Below, one piece after another: positions 15,888 to 24,585 of a stretch of 64,000 nt of DNA (position 1 is the first letter of the stretch; each line of letters begins with the position of its first letter). Made by a program: the position numbers and the translations under genes. This DNA comes from Arthrobacter sp. 260. Its GTDB lineage: Bacteria > Actinomycetota > Actinomycetes > Actinomycetales > Micrococcaceae. The notes under the pieces are model-generated. The model was not told the DNA's origin. It ran no database searches and was given only the letters and a program-made list of their open reading frames with translations. Location of the stretch: the NCBI RefSeq assembly GCF_013116745.1, contig NZ_JABFOE010000005.1:1-64000 (forward strand). The letters run 5' to 3'.

Positions 15888-17047
15888 TGGGCGTTTTGCC
15901 GCGGAACCACCACGCGGCGAACGATCAGGGTGATCGCCGCTGCCACTGGGGTCGCGATGAGCGCCCCGATGAACCCCATCAGCACGGCCCCGGCGGTGGC
16001 CGAGATCAGCACGGTAGCCCCTGGAATGTGCAGCGCCTTACCCATCGCCTTCGGCGTCAGGATGTACGCCTCGACCTGCATGTACACCAGCATCGCTACC
16101 AGCACGATCAGGCCCGAGACGGGCGAACTGAGGAACGCGAAGATGCTCATGAAAACGGTTGTTACCACCGTGCCGATCAGGGGAATCAGCGTGATGAAGA
16201 ACGCCGCAAACGAGATGAGACCTGCGTAGGGAACCCTGGTGAGGGTCAGGATGATCAGGCTGAACCCGGCGTTGATCGCAGCGAGCACCACCATGCCGCC
16301 TAGGTAGCGTCCGATGGAGTCGGTGATCTGTTCGGTGAGGTAGATGGTGGTATGGCGTTTGGACCGGCTGACCAGCGAGTAGAAACCCCGCTTCATACTT
16401 TTGAGCGAGGCCAGGAAGTACAGGGTAAGCACGGCGGTGAAGAACGCGGAAGACACCCCGCCGGCAATGCCTCCGCCGATCGCCAACGCGCCGCCGGCGA
16501 CGACGGCCCAGAACGAGGGTTGACCGACCAGCTCGTTGAGCCAGTCAATCGCAGCATCGGCACCACCGTTGGTCAAGGTATTCAGGCTCTGTACCACGGG
16601 CTGGTCCGCCAACCTGTCGATACTGCCCGGCAGTGCACGGGCCAGCGCGAGTGCCTGCCGGATCAATGGGGGCAGCACGAGGACCAGCGTGGTGCCGGCA
16701 AGCAGGGCAAATCCCAGGGCGACGACGAAGATCGCCCTGCCCCTCGATTGGCCCGCCCGCGTCAGCAGGTTGACCAGCGGGTTGAGGGCCAGTGCGATGA
16801 ACAGTGCGGCGAAGACGGTGAACACCACTGACGACATCGCCACCAGCGACATCACCAGACCCAGCGCAACAATTGCGCCGAGGGTTACCGAAAACCCCAG
16901 CGCGAACGGCGACAGGGGCTGACGGTTCCGGCGCTGCGCGTCCCGCCGTGTGGAAGGCACCTCCCCCGTCGACGGTGGGACGGGCGTGCTGAGGTTGGGG
17001 CGACCCGGCTCGCCGACAAGGTCCTTACCCGGTTGCGCGTTCATCAT
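15884..17047 (-). CDS. AI-2E family transporter (PerM-like)
   Basis: A 387-residue membrane protein with a Pro/Arg-rich cytosolic start of about 45 residues, then eight predicted helices. The family hallmarks are present: the FAALFIALALNPLVNLL segment, the central amphipathic region before SIGRYLGGMVVLAAINAGFS, and the FFITLIPLIGTVVTTVFMS and FIGALIATPVAAAITLIVR helices. Members export autoinducer-2 or act as Na+/H+ antiporters; this one cannot be assigned. It stands alone on the minus strand, diverging from the ClC-type gene by about 100 bases. Confidence 0.9.
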   Translation of the reverse strand: MMNAQPGKDLVGEPGRPNLSTPVPPSTGEVPSTRRDAQRRNRQPLSPFALGFSVTLGAIVALGLVMSLVAMSSVVFTVFAALFIALALNPLVNLLTRAGQSRGRAIFVVALGFALLAGTTLVLVLPPLIRQALALARALPGSIDRLADQPVVQSLNTLTNGGADAAIDWLNELVGQPSFWAVVAGGALAIGGGIAGGVSSAFFTAVLTLYFLASLKSMKRGFYSLVSRSKRHTTIYLTEQITDSIGRYLGGMVVLAAINAGFSLIILTLTRVPYAGLISFAAFFITLIPLIGTVVTTVFMSIFAFLSSPVSGLIVLVAMLVYMQVEAYILTPKAMGKALHIPGATVLISATAGAVLMGFIGALIATPVAAAITLIVRRVVVPRQNAH

Positions 17048-17150
17048 GACTCGATCCGTTGCCGGTGCGTCCTACGCCTACTGTCCCTCCCCTGCTTCAG
17101 GCACGGGATCACCCGCGCAGGGTGATTTGGCCTCCAACGCCCTGAGGAGA

Positions 17151-18437
17151 ATGGCAGATGTGGACGGACAAGGGGAACCAGCAATCCGGACGCTCCTGGG
17201 CCTCTCACTCCCCGCGGCCGCAGTAGGTGTCGTCGCAGCCCTCGGACTATTCCTCGTCGAGGAAGCCGCCCACCTGCTCGAACACGTCCTCTGGGTTGAC
17301 CTTCCGGGCGCCTGGGGCCTCTCCCCCGATTCCGGCTGGTGGATTTTCACCGTCCTCACCGCAACCGGGCTGGCGATCGGACTCATCCTGTCCTTTGTCC
17401 CCGGTCACGGCGGTCGGGATACGGCGACGGTCGAGCTCATCGCGCCGCCGCTGGCGCTCGCCGTCGTTCCCGGGCTTCTCCTGGTGACGGTCCTGATGCT
17501 GGCGGGCGGAGTCAGCCTGGGCCCCGAGTCCCCGATCATCGCAATCAATACCGCTGTCATCGTGGCCCTCGTCGGAAGGCTATGGCCACAGATCGGCGTG
17601 GAACTGGTGGTCATGGTGACAGCAGCGGGAACCATCGGGGCACTCTTCGGTACGCCCGTTGCCGCGGCCCTGGTGTTCACCGGGGTGGTCGCCGCAGCGA
17701 AGTCCGGCGGCGCGCTGTGGGACCGGCTTTTCCTCCCCCTCCTTGCGGCGGCCGCCGGATCACTGACGATGAGGGTGATCGATGGGCCCCAGTTTGGCGC
17801 GACGGGCATTCCCGCACTGGGGGCGCCACGGTTGTCGGATCTGCTGGCCGCCGGTGTTGTGGCCAGCGTTGCGGCGCTAATCATCCTGCTGGGCGCGATC
17901 ATCTTCCGGCCGCTCCATGCCGTCTTCAGAAAATGGGGGAAACCATGGATCTACACCACCGTTGGCGGGATGATCCTCGGCGTGCTGGGAGCGGTCGGAG
18001 GCTCGGTCACGCTGTTCAAGGGTGGTCAACAGATGGCGGACCTCATCCGGGGCGCGGAGGACTACTCAGCGACCCAGCTGGTCTTCATTATCGCTGTCAA
18101 GCTCGCAGCGTTGCTGGTGGCCGCTACTGCTGGCTTCCGGGGTGGACGGATCTTTCCCGCAGTCTTCATCGGGGCTGCGGTGGGTCTCCTGGCTCAGTCC
18201 CTCCTCCCCGGCATCCCTCTCGGTCTGGCCCTTGCCAGCGGAGTTCTTGGGGCTGTGCTCGCGGAATGCCGTGACGGGTGGATTGCCCTGTTCATCGCGA
18301 TCATCGTGGTCGGTGATATTTCCCTGCTCGCCGTCTTGTGCCTGGCCGTGCTGCCCGTGTGGCTTCTGGTGGCCCGCGCACCGAAGATGATTGTGTATTC
18401 GGCGGACCGTGGCCACGTCCCGGGGGCAAGCGTCTAA
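17151..18437 (+). CDS. ClC-type chloride channel / ion channel protein
   Basis: A 428-residue membrane protein with about ten helices. The selectivity segment GGVSLGPESP matches the ClC GxSxGPE motif, and GFRGGRIFPAVFIGAAVG corresponds to the conserved GxFxP region. No C-terminal CBS domains are present, as in the smaller bacterial members. I chose ATG 17151, although GAGGAG is very close to it; GTG 17160 has better spacing. The frame is open farther upstream without a good start. It probably moves chloride or another small anion, perhaps coupled to protons. Confidence 0.85.
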   Translation: MADVDGQGEPAIRTLLGLSLPAAAVGVVAALGLFLVEEAAHLLEHVLWVDLPGAWGLSPDSGWWIFTVLTATGLAIGLILSFVPGHGGRDTATVELIAPPLALAVVPGLLLVTVLMLAGGVSLGPESPIIAINTAVIVALVGRLWPQIGVELVVMVTAAGTIGALFGTPVAAALVFTGVVAAAKSGGALWDRLFLPLLAAAAGSLTMRVIDGPQFGATGIPALGAPRLSDLLAAGVVASVAALIILLGAIIFRPLHAVFRKWGKPWIYTTVGGMILGVLGAVGGSVTLFKGGQQMADLIRGAEDYSATQLVFIIAVKLAALLVAATAGFRGGRIFPAVFIGAAVGLLAQSLLPGIPLGLALASGVLGAVLAECRDGWIALFIAIIVVGDISLLAVLCLAVLPVWLLVARAPKMIVYSADRGHVPGASV

Positions 18438-18471
18438 TCCACCGCGACTCTGTCGGCCGGCCAGGCCGCGA

Positions 18472-19026
18472 TCAGGGGTTCTCCGTGCAGCCGTCCGGTT
18501 CCGAGTTCCCACTCACGACAAAGTCCTCACAGGTATGGAAGACCGAATGGTTTACCCCGAGGGCGTAGGCGGTAGCGGCGATGGAAGCCACTGCGGCGAT
18601 CACCAGGGCCCGTCGCACCAGGGGCTGGTCGGAGCCCAATGCGGGCCAGACAACCCTGGCCAGCACCCACATGGTCGCCGGTATACCCACGATGGCGATG
18701 GCATTCCCCAGGAGGTCGGTCAGTACATCCAGCGGGCTCCCGTCGTCCCTGCCGACAATGACGAGGATCAGCCACACCGTGGGCAGGAAGAGGGCGATCG
18801 CCCGGCGCAACCGATACCGTTCTCCATCCCGGCGGAAGATGACAACGAGGAGGGCCGCGGTCGCCGCAGCCCAGACCGTAAGGACCTGATCAAAAAACAG
18901 CCGGCCCCAGGCACCGAGGGTGAACGAGGGCCACCAGACCGCAACACACATGCCGACTGCGATCACGCCCTGGGTATGCGCGGGTGCGGTCGCGGCGGCC
19001 GGTCCCTGGCCGTCTGGTGTTTCCAT
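18472..19026 (-). CDS. Hypothetical membrane protein
   Basis: A 184-residue protein with a polar N-terminus and about five hydrophobic helices (around residues 20-38, 48-63, 78-92, 108-128 and 141-158). It ends in a polar tail with two cysteines, HTCEDFVVSG and DGCTENP, probably outside the membrane and able to form a disulfide. I do not recognise the family. It is encoded convergent with the ClC-type gene and 38 bases downstream of the first SHOCT gene on the same strand. Confidence 0.7.
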   Translation of the reverse strand: METPDGQGPAAATAPAHTQGVIAVGMCVAVWWPSFTLGAWGRLFFDQVLTVWAAATAALLVVIFRRDGERYRLRRAIALFLPTVWLILVIVGRDDGSPLDVLTDLLGNAIAIVGIPATMWVLARVVWPALGSDQPLVRRALVIAAVASIAATAYALGVNHSVFHTCEDFVVSGNSEPDGCTENP

Positions 19027-19064
19027 GCCCGGTGACGCCTTCTGCCCGCCGAAGCAGTTCCCTC

Positions 19065-19454
19065 CTAGGCGCTGAGTGCCTTCTGCTTGATCAGGGTGTA
19101 CTCCTCATCAGTGATGGTGCCGGCGTCGAGCAGTGCCCGTGCCTTATTGATTTCGTCGCTGAGGCTGACACCTGAGACCGAGCGGATGTACGCCGATTGG
19201 GCGTCCTGACGGGCGATCGCCTGCTCCTGGTTCCGGGTTGCCATTCCATCGCCCCGAACAATCAAGTACACGAGGATTGACAGGAAAGGAAGGAAAACCA
19301 GGCCGATGAGCCACACCGCCTTGTGCCAGCCCTTGAGGGCCTTGTCGCGGAAGAGATCGGCGATGACCGAGAAGAGGATCGTAACGAAGGCCAGTACCGC
19401 GTAGATCCAGAAGAGGAACCAGAAGATGTTCCAAAAACTGGTCCAAAAATCCAT
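19065..19454 (-). CDS. PLDc_N/SHOCT-domain membrane protein (copy 1)
   Basis: A 129-residue protein with two N-terminal helices, the first very Trp/Phe-rich (FWTSFWNIFWFLFWIYAV), separated by ADLFRDKALKGWHKAVW as in phospholipase-D-N-terminal-like membrane proteins. The C-terminal 30 residues form a SHOCT domain (DEINKARALLDAGTITDEEY). It is a close tandem paralogue of the gene at 19528-19917. The role of such proteins is unknown; SHOCT domains are thought to mediate oligomerisation. Confidence 0.85.
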   Translation of the reverse strand: MDFWTSFWNIFWFLFWIYAVLAFVTILFSVIADLFRDKALKGWHKAVWLIGLVFLPFLSILVYLIVRGDGMATRNQEQAIARQDAQSAYIRSVSGVSLSDEINKARALLDAGTITDEEYTLIKQKALSA

Positions 19455-19527
19455 TGCTACTCCTAAGTGAGTGAAACTTGGTGGATGAATTCCCCGGGTG
19501 GGGTCATTCCTGGGGTCATTTAGCTGA

Positions 19528-19917
19528 CTACTGTGCGAGCGTCTGCCGCTTGATCAGCTCGTACTCTTCCGAACTGATGGTCCCGGCGTCGAGCAGAGCC
19601 CGGGCCTTTGCAATCTCATCGCTGAGGCTCGCCCCCGAGACGGACCTGATGTAGGCGGCTTGCTCCTCGCGACGTTCGTCGGCAAACCGCTGCCCGCGCG
19701 TCGCCATGCCATCGCCCCGGGCGATGAGATACACGAGAATCGATAGGAAGGGGACGAAGACGAGGAAGACCAGCCAGACTGCCTTAAGCCAGCCGCTCAG
19801 ATTCCCATCCCGGAACAGGTCGGTGATGACCGAAAAGAGCAGGGTCAGAAACGCGATCAGGGCGTAGATCCAGATCAGTAGCCAGAAGAAATCCCAGACT
19901 CTCGACAGAATTTCCAT
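19528..19917 (-). CDS. PLDc_N/SHOCT-domain membrane protein (copy 2)
   Basis: A 129-residue protein of exactly the same length and layout as its neighbour: hydrophobic segments at about 8-30 and 42-62, a charged linker (GDGMATRGQRFADERREEQ), then AAYIRSVSGASLSDEI and a C-terminal SHOCT domain ending LIKRQTLAQ. The two copies share most positions, indicating a recent tandem duplication. It lies 45 bases downstream of the small lipoprotein gene, and the minus-strand run 20388-18472 may be one operon. Confidence 0.85.
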   Translation of the reverse strand: MEILSRVWDFFWLLIWIYALIAFLTLLFSVITDLFRDGNLSGWLKAVWLVFLVFVPFLSILVYLIARGDGMATRGQRFADERREEQAAYIRSVSGASLSDEIAKARALLDAGTISSEEYELIKRQTLAQ

Positions 19918-19962
19918 TTTTCACTCCTTTGGGCGACATGCACTGGTGGTCGGGGACGTGGG

Positions 19963-20388
19963 TTAGCACGTCAGGTCGGACTCAAGATCGTCAAGGGATG
20001 ATCCGACGTCGGATGCTTCGCTGCGCAGGTCCTCGACGGCGTCCGGCAGCGCCGTATCTTCGGGCACGTCGTCGACCGCCGATCGGAATTCCATGACACT
20101 GGCCTCCAGGTCGTCCATCCGGTCCTGGGCCACATCCTGTGCCTCTGCCATGAGCGTTTCATAGGCATCGACGACGGCGTCCCGTGCCGACCGGACTTCC
20201 TCGACCGTGGATTCGGCCGTCAGCGCTGTACGGAAGTCCTCGACCGCCGTGGCCAAGGCTTCGGCCTCGGTGCAGGCCTGCGACACATTTTCTTCAGGGG
20301 TGGGGGAACTGCACCCGGTCAGGGCAAGAGAAATCGCTATAACTCCGGCGGCTGCGAAACCCCCGAACCGGAGAGATCTGCGCTCCAT
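19963..20388 (-). CDS. Small helical lipoprotein
   Basis: A 141-residue protein with signal MERRSLRFGGFAAAG, a hydrophobic stretch and lipobox ALTGC (lipidated Cys about residue 26). The mature part is acidic and Ala/Glu/Asp-rich with heptad-like spacing, so probably one or two long helices. It keeps one Cys near the start (SQACTEAEA) and one as the last residue (DLTC), possibly a disulfide closing a helical hairpin. No family recognised. It is the first gene of the minus-strand run with the SHOCT pair. Confidence 0.75.
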   Translation of the reverse strand: MERRSLRFGGFAAAGVIAISLALTGCSSPTPEENVSQACTEAEALATAVEDFRTALTAESTVEEVRSARDAVVDAYETLMAEAQDVAQDRMDDLEASVMEFRSAVDDVPEDTALPDAVEDLRSEASDVGSSLDDLESDLTC

Positions 20389-20576
20389 GATGCTCCTTCA
20401 TCGAACGACTCCCAACACCGCAGGCGGCGATGGATGCTTATACTCCGCCAGTGTCCTGCGGCAAGATTCCTGTCGCATCACCCAGACAGGATGAACCCTG
20501 ACCGGGGATCTGCTGTAGGTTGTCCATAAGTCGTGCCAAGAAGCGTATTGGTTGGCTTCCGAACAGCAAGGTCAAC

Positions 20577-21617
20577 ATGTCATCAACCCGAGGTAGTGCC
20601 TCGCCGGGCAGCGTTGCCAGCTTCCTGAAGTGGATGCAGCGGACCCGTCCCTTCCCGTACTCGCGGGAGGTTTCGGCTGCCGCGATGGCCCTGTTCTATT
20701 TGGTCGGGGGCGTGACGATGTTGCTGGTGCTGTTGTTCCCCCATCCGCCGACTCTCAATAACGCACTCCTGGCGGGTCTGGGAGTGCCGCTCGTCCTCGC
20801 TGGCATCACTATTCTCCTGCTGCGTCACCGGATTCCCGCCGCGGCTCAACCCTGGCTGCTGGCGACCGGCACGGTCGTCGTCACTATCTTGACGGCTACC
20901 GGGGGAAGTACCTCGGGGGTGGTTTCTTTCAGCTTCTTCTACCTATGGATCGTCATCTACGCCCTGCTGTTCCTCAATCCCCTGGTAGCGGCACTCCAGA
21001 TAGGGTTTGCCGCCGTCACCTATCTGGGGGTGACTGTCCTCTTGGTCCGGGATGAAGCCACTCACCTGACGGTCTTCGAACCGATTGCCCTGATCACCGT
21101 GATCTCGACGACGGGCGGTGTCATCATGTGGCTGTCCCAAGCCCGCGAACAGAGCGAAATCGACCCGTTGACCCTGATCATCAATCGTCGGGGCCTGGAC
21201 CGAATTCTTCACGCCGCGCTGAGCGGGGATGGCACGCCGCGCCGTTCCCTGGTGGCGGGGCTGATCGACGTCGACCATTTCAAGGAGGTGAACGATCTTC
21301 AGGGCCACGCAGCTGGAGATCAGCTTCTTGAGGAACTCACCAGTAAGTGGCAGCAGGCGCTGCGGGCGGAAGACACCCTCGGCAGGCTCGGAGGCGACGA
21401 GTTCGTGGTTCTGCTGCCCGGTTGCGCCCCCGCAGACGCGGACCTGATCCTGGAGCGCCTCCGTTCCGTTGCCTTGCAATTCAAAGTCTCCTGCTCAGTG
21501 GGGGCAGCGCTGGCCGAACCCGGCGATAGCGCGTCAATGCTTCTTGGCCGGGCGGATACCGCCCTCTACCAGGCGAAGAACCTGGGTCGTAACCAGGTCG
21601 CCTGGGCGGCGAGCTAG
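20577..21617 (+). CDS. Membrane-bound GGDEF diguanylate cyclase
   Basis: A protein of about 346 residues that makes the second messenger c-di-GMP. The N-terminal 180 residues hold about six hydrophobic helices forming a membrane sensor. The C-terminal GGDEF domain has the substrate helix DPLTLIINRRGLDRIL, GLIDVDHFKEVND, the intact GGDEF signature (LGRLGGDEFVVLLPG, about residue 272) and YQAKNLGRNQV. No RxxD inhibitory site precedes GGDEF. I prefer ATG 20577 with AAGG upstream over the open frame from TTG 20520. No EAL phosphodiesterase is nearby. Confidence 0.88.
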   Translation: MSSTRGSASPGSVASFLKWMQRTRPFPYSREVSAAAMALFYLVGGVTMLLVLLFPHPPTLNNALLAGLGVPLVLAGITILLLRHRIPAAAQPWLLATGTVVVTILTATGGSTSGVVSFSFFYLWIVIYALLFLNPLVAALQIGFAAVTYLGVTVLLVRDEATHLTVFEPIALITVISTTGGVIMWLSQAREQSEIDPLTLIINRRGLDRILHAALSGDGTPRRSLVAGLIDVDHFKEVNDLQGHAAGDQLLEELTSKWQQALRAEDTLGRLGGDEFVVLLPGCAPADADLILERLRSVALQFKVSCSVGAALAEPGDSASMLLGRADTALYQAKNLGRNQVAWAAS

Positions 21618-21688
21618 CAGGTTCGCTACCGAAACGTGACAGACCTGTTGCGGTTTTGTGCTCCCCCGCCAAATACTCCCGCGCCACA

Positions 21689-21982
21689 ATGGGCCCCATG
21701 AGACTGGTGAACGGATTCGTTGGGACATCCTGGCAGTGGCTTCGCATCAATCCAGGTGCCCTGCCCTCCATCATCGCGCTGGTTGCCGTCACCGTGTTCT
21801 GGGTCGTCGGTCTCGCTGGTGGGATGTCCTTGCTCAGAGAACATCAACCCCCTCTGACCACGCTGATCGGGTTGTATCTCATGCTCGCGCTGGCCGCCTT
21901 CTCGATCATCATCGCTGTACTCGCTGCTTCCGATCTCGCCGGCCGCCTGGCCGGGAAAAGGCGTGGATACCGTCGGATCTAA
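21689..21982 (+). CDS. Small hypothetical membrane protein
   Basis: About 97 residues with two transmembrane helices (about 25-45 and 52-75) and a basic C-terminus (GRLAGKRRGYRRI) that should be cytosolic. No family recognised. ATG 21689 and ATG 21698 are both possible and neither has a Shine-Dalgarno sequence. The AT-rich aaatact about 15 bases upstream could be a -10 element, which would make the transcript nearly leaderless. Confidence 0.55.
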   Translation: MGPMRLVNGFVGTSWQWLRINPGALPSIIALVAVTVFWVVGLAGGMSLLREHQPPLTTLIGLYLMLALAAFSIIIAVLAASDLAGRLAGKRRGYRRI

Positions 21983-22093
21983 GGATCCATTCGATCGGCC
22001 CACTTGGTCATATACTCAGTGCATGCCGATCACCAGCCTGACCTATGGCTTCCGCGCCCTGCACCCCTCCACGTTCCAGTGTGGGGGCGCCCT

Positions 22094-23113
22094 GTGAGCG
22101 GCGGTCTTGTCGCACTGCTCGACGATGTCGCGGCCCTCGCCCGGATTGCTGCCGCGTCCGTGGATGATGTCGCAGCCGGCGCTGCCAAGGCGGGAGCCAA
22201 AGCAGCGGGCGTAGTGATCGACGACGCCGCAGTAACGCCTCAGTACATGTCCGGGGCCGACCCATCCCGCGAACTGCCAATGATCAAGCGAATCTTCTGG
22301 GGCTCCCTGCGGAACAAGCTATTGATCATCCTTCCCGCGCTGCTACTGATCAGCGCCTTCATCCCGTGGATCATCCCGTTCATCCTCATGGCGGGTGGCA
22401 CGTACCTCTGCTACGAGGGTGCGGAGAAGGTCTGGCACAAGCTCCGTGGCCAGCATGCGGCCGAGAAAACTCCCGCTGTCGACCGCGGTCCTGAAGCGGA
22501 GGCGAAGGTCACCAAGGGTGCCATCACCACCGACTTCATCCTGTCGTGCGAGATCATGGTGATTTCCATGAACGAGGTGGCCGACGAGTCGATCTGGGTC
22601 CGGGCGATTATCCTGGTCGTCGTGGCGATCGCCATTACCGTCATCGTGTACGGAGCGGTTGCACTGATCGTCAAGATGGACGATATCGGCCTGCACCTGA
22701 CGACCAAGGATTCCGCAGGGTCCAAGCGTTTCGGTGAAATGCTGGTCAAAGGAATGCCGTCGGTCCTGGCCACGATCACGCTGATCGGGACCGTTGCCAT
22801 GCTGTGGGTTGGTGGTCACATCATGTTGCAGGGTGCCTACGACCTCGGCTGGCACGCCCCCTATGATCTGGTGCATGTCCTTGAGGCGCCCTTCGCTGGA
22901 ATCGCCGTCGTCGGCGGTTTCCTGGCCTGGCTTGTGAACACCCTGTGCTCAGCGGTCCTCGGACTCATCTGGGGCCTCATCGTGATGGCCATCGTGCACC
23001 CGGTCATTAAGGCGCTGCCGTTCGGCAAGAACAAGGGTGGCCACGAAGAAGGCGACCTCCGCGCCGCGATCGCTGGACACCGGCCGAAGCACGACTCGGA
23101 GCGGGCCTCCTAG
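22094..23113 (+). CDS. DUF808 family membrane protein (YedI-like)
   Basis: A 339-residue protein that matches DUF808 closely at the start: GGLVALLDDVAALARIAAAS, then AAGVVIDDAAVTPQYM and RELPMIKRIFWGSLRNKLLI. Six or more helices follow. The family is widespread and conserved but has no proven activity; transport has been suggested. I chose GTG 22094 because family members begin MSGG/MAGG at this point; the frame upstream is an unsupported extension. Confidence 0.9.
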   Translation: MSGGLVALLDDVAALARIAAASVDDVAAGAAKAGAKAAGVVIDDAAVTPQYMSGADPSRELPMIKRIFWGSLRNKLLIILPALLLISAFIPWIIPFILMAGGTYLCYEGAEKVWHKLRGQHAAEKTPAVDRGPEAEAKVTKGAITTDFILSCEIMVISMNEVADESIWVRAIILVVVAIAITVIVYGAVALIVKMDDIGLHLTTKDSAGSKRFGEMLVKGMPSVLATITLIGTVAMLWVGGHIMLQGAYDLGWHAPYDLVHVLEAPFAGIAVVGGFLAWLVNTLCSAVLGLIWGLIVMAIVHPVIKALPFGKNKGGHEEGDLRAAIAGHRPKHDSERAS

Positions 23114-23146
23114 GTTCGGTCACCCACCCCGCACGACCATCACCCC

Positions 23147-23608
23147 TCAGTCGGCACGGCTGTCGGCAGGGGCGACGATGGCGCTTTCCGGCTCAGTGGC
23201 CAACGCCAGCTGCCGCTCGCGCTTGGCCGCAGAACGGTCCGCTAGATACCCAGCGAAGATTAGGAACGCGGTGCCGACAGCCATCCACAGACGCGGCTGC
23301 TGGGCTCCGAACTGGCGGAGCTTCCGCTCCAGCCGTCGATCGATTGCCTCGCTCGTAGCAGCGAAGCGAAGCGCCGCACCACCTGTGGCGAGCCCTGTCA
23401 GGACCCTCAGGGGAAGTTGTTTACCTCCTGAGGTGACTCCCACGTAGAAACCCGACACAACGGCGGATACCACCCGCATCGTGCGGCGGTCCCGATCATT
23501 CAGCTTCGCATCGTCAACAAGCGTCAGCCCTCCCATAACGCCAACAGAAGCTATGCCAAAGACCGGCGATGCCGGGTCCGTCAACGCACTACGCAAGTGG
23601 ATCGTCAC
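23147..23608 (-). CDS. Hypothetical protein with hydrophobic segments
   Basis: A 153-residue protein with a Gly/Val-rich hydrophobic stretch (FGIASVGVMGGLTLV), a second (VVSAVVSGFYVGVTSGG) and a clear helix near 108-122 (WMAVGTAFLIFAGYLA), followed by a basic segment. Arg/Lys residues dominate between the hydrophobic parts. Family not recognised. It lies ten bases downstream of the next minus-strand gene, and the pair is probably co-transcribed. Confidence 0.65.
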   Translation of the reverse strand: MTIHLRSALTDPASPVFGIASVGVMGGLTLVDDAKLNDRDRRTMRVVSAVVSGFYVGVTSGGKQLPLRVLTGLATGGAALRFAATSEAIDRRLERKLRQFGAQQPRLWMAVGTAFLIFAGYLADRSAAKRERQLALATEPESAIVAPADSRAD

Positions 23609-23617
23609 GAATTGTCC

Positions 23618-24232
23618 TCACATGTCGCCGGAGACAAGAGCTGGCTCCGTATCTTTCAGAAACCTTTGGGTCTTGCGGAAGTGCCAGATCATCACAACGA
23701 GCAGGCAAGCCGAAACGAGTGCGAGGAGCGCCCAGAATAGCCGGAACGTAGAACCAAGGTAGATTCCGCCGGCGAATATCATCAGCTGGCCGTTAGCGAT
23801 CGAGAGTTGCAGCGCCAACCCCTGCAGCATCTGAATGGCGACTCCGCGGGCTACCACTACCTGATCATCCTGAACCGGTGCGGCTCCATTGATCTGCTTC
23901 CTAATACTCCGGGAGTCGTCCTTATGGAGCAAAATGTTCACCGATGCACGATCAGGCGTGACCAGCGGATTCACCTTCTTGCTGGCGTAGACAAACCCGT
24001 AGACCAGGGTCAAAATACCCGATACCTGCAGCGCGCCGGATGCTGTGGTGGTCCAGGCTACGGGTTCGTCGAAGACCAGGACCACGATTACGGCGACGGC
24101 GACGCCGATCAGCAGGATCACTGGGGTGACCGTGGTGTAGTAGCGGCGAACGGCTACGCCCACTCCTCCGTCGGCGAGGCCAAGGGCAGCCCGTTCCGCG
24201 CGGGCCCACTTCGTCGATCGATCATCGGTCAC
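23618..24232 (-). CDS. Hypothetical membrane protein
   Basis: About 204 residues from GTG 24232; GTG 24244 is an alternative. Two adjacent helices (TPVILLIGVAVAVIVVLVF and SGILTLVYGFVYA) are followed by a cytosolic segment of about 50 residues, then two C-terminal helices (GQLMIFAGGIYLGS; FWALLALVSACLLVVMIW). The longer open frame upstream runs through the terminator and tRNA gene and is not real. Family not recognised. Nucleotide composition is slightly less GC-rich than the housekeeping genes. Confidence 0.65.
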   Translation of the reverse strand: MTDDRSTKWARAERAALGLADGGVGVAVRRYYTTVTPVILLIGVAVAVIVVLVFDEPVAWTTTASGALQVSGILTLVYGFVYASKKVNPLVTPDRASVNILLHKDDSRSIRKQINGAAPVQDDQVVVARGVAIQMLQGLALQLSIANGQLMIFAGGIYLGSTFRLFWALLALVSACLLVVMIWHFRKTQRFLKDTEPALVSGDM

Positions 24233-24350
24233 TGTTTCCCCCACGCCGTCCGTTCTCAACGCATTGCTTGTATCGTACGTGCGGCGGGAGACTTTGGCGG
24301 CGCAGTCGGGGGGTGAACTGCACGTACAACCAGCAGTGGGTCGGCGGGGT

Positions 24351-24399
24351 AAAGAAAAATCCGCTGGGACGACGGCTACAAGCCGTTGTCCCAGCGGAT
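24351..24399 (-). terminator. Rho-independent terminator of tRNA-Ala
   Basis: A 19-bp stem with one G-U position (24359-24377 with 24381-24399) and a three-base loop. On the minus strand the stem is followed at once by TTTTTCTTT. It lies four bases after the tRNA 3' end, a textbook intrinsic terminator. Confidence 0.92.
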
Positions 24400-24402
24400 C
24401 AT

Positions 24403-24478
24403 TGGTGGAGCTAAGGGGATTCGAACCCCTGACCCCCTGCATGCCATGCAGGTGCGCTACCAGCTGCGCCATAGCCCC
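24403..24478 (-). tRNA. tRNA-Ala (anticodon GGC)
   Basis: A 76-base cloverleaf on the minus strand. The acceptor GGGGCTA pairs with TAGCTCC. The D-arm contains GCGCAGCTGGTAGCGC, the anticodon stem CCTGC/GCAGG encloses loop ATGGCAT with anticodon GGC, and the T-arm has GGTTCGAATCC. The 3' CCA is encoded. It decodes GCC/GCU alanine codons, which are heavily used in this GC-rich genome. Confidence 0.97.
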
Positions 24479-24585
24479 AATTCCTTGGTGCCACCCCGCC
24501 GAACCGGCCGGAGCAACTTGTTTAGTTTAGTCAACAATCGGCCCCCTGCAAAATCGGCCGGTTTCTGGCCGGTCAGTAAGGGCAT

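Noticed and set aside
24233-24472. N-terminal extension of the membrane protein at 23618-24232
   Set aside because: It reads through the tRNA-Ala gene and its terminator; the translated start (MAQLVAHLHG...) is the well-known artefact of translating a tRNA.
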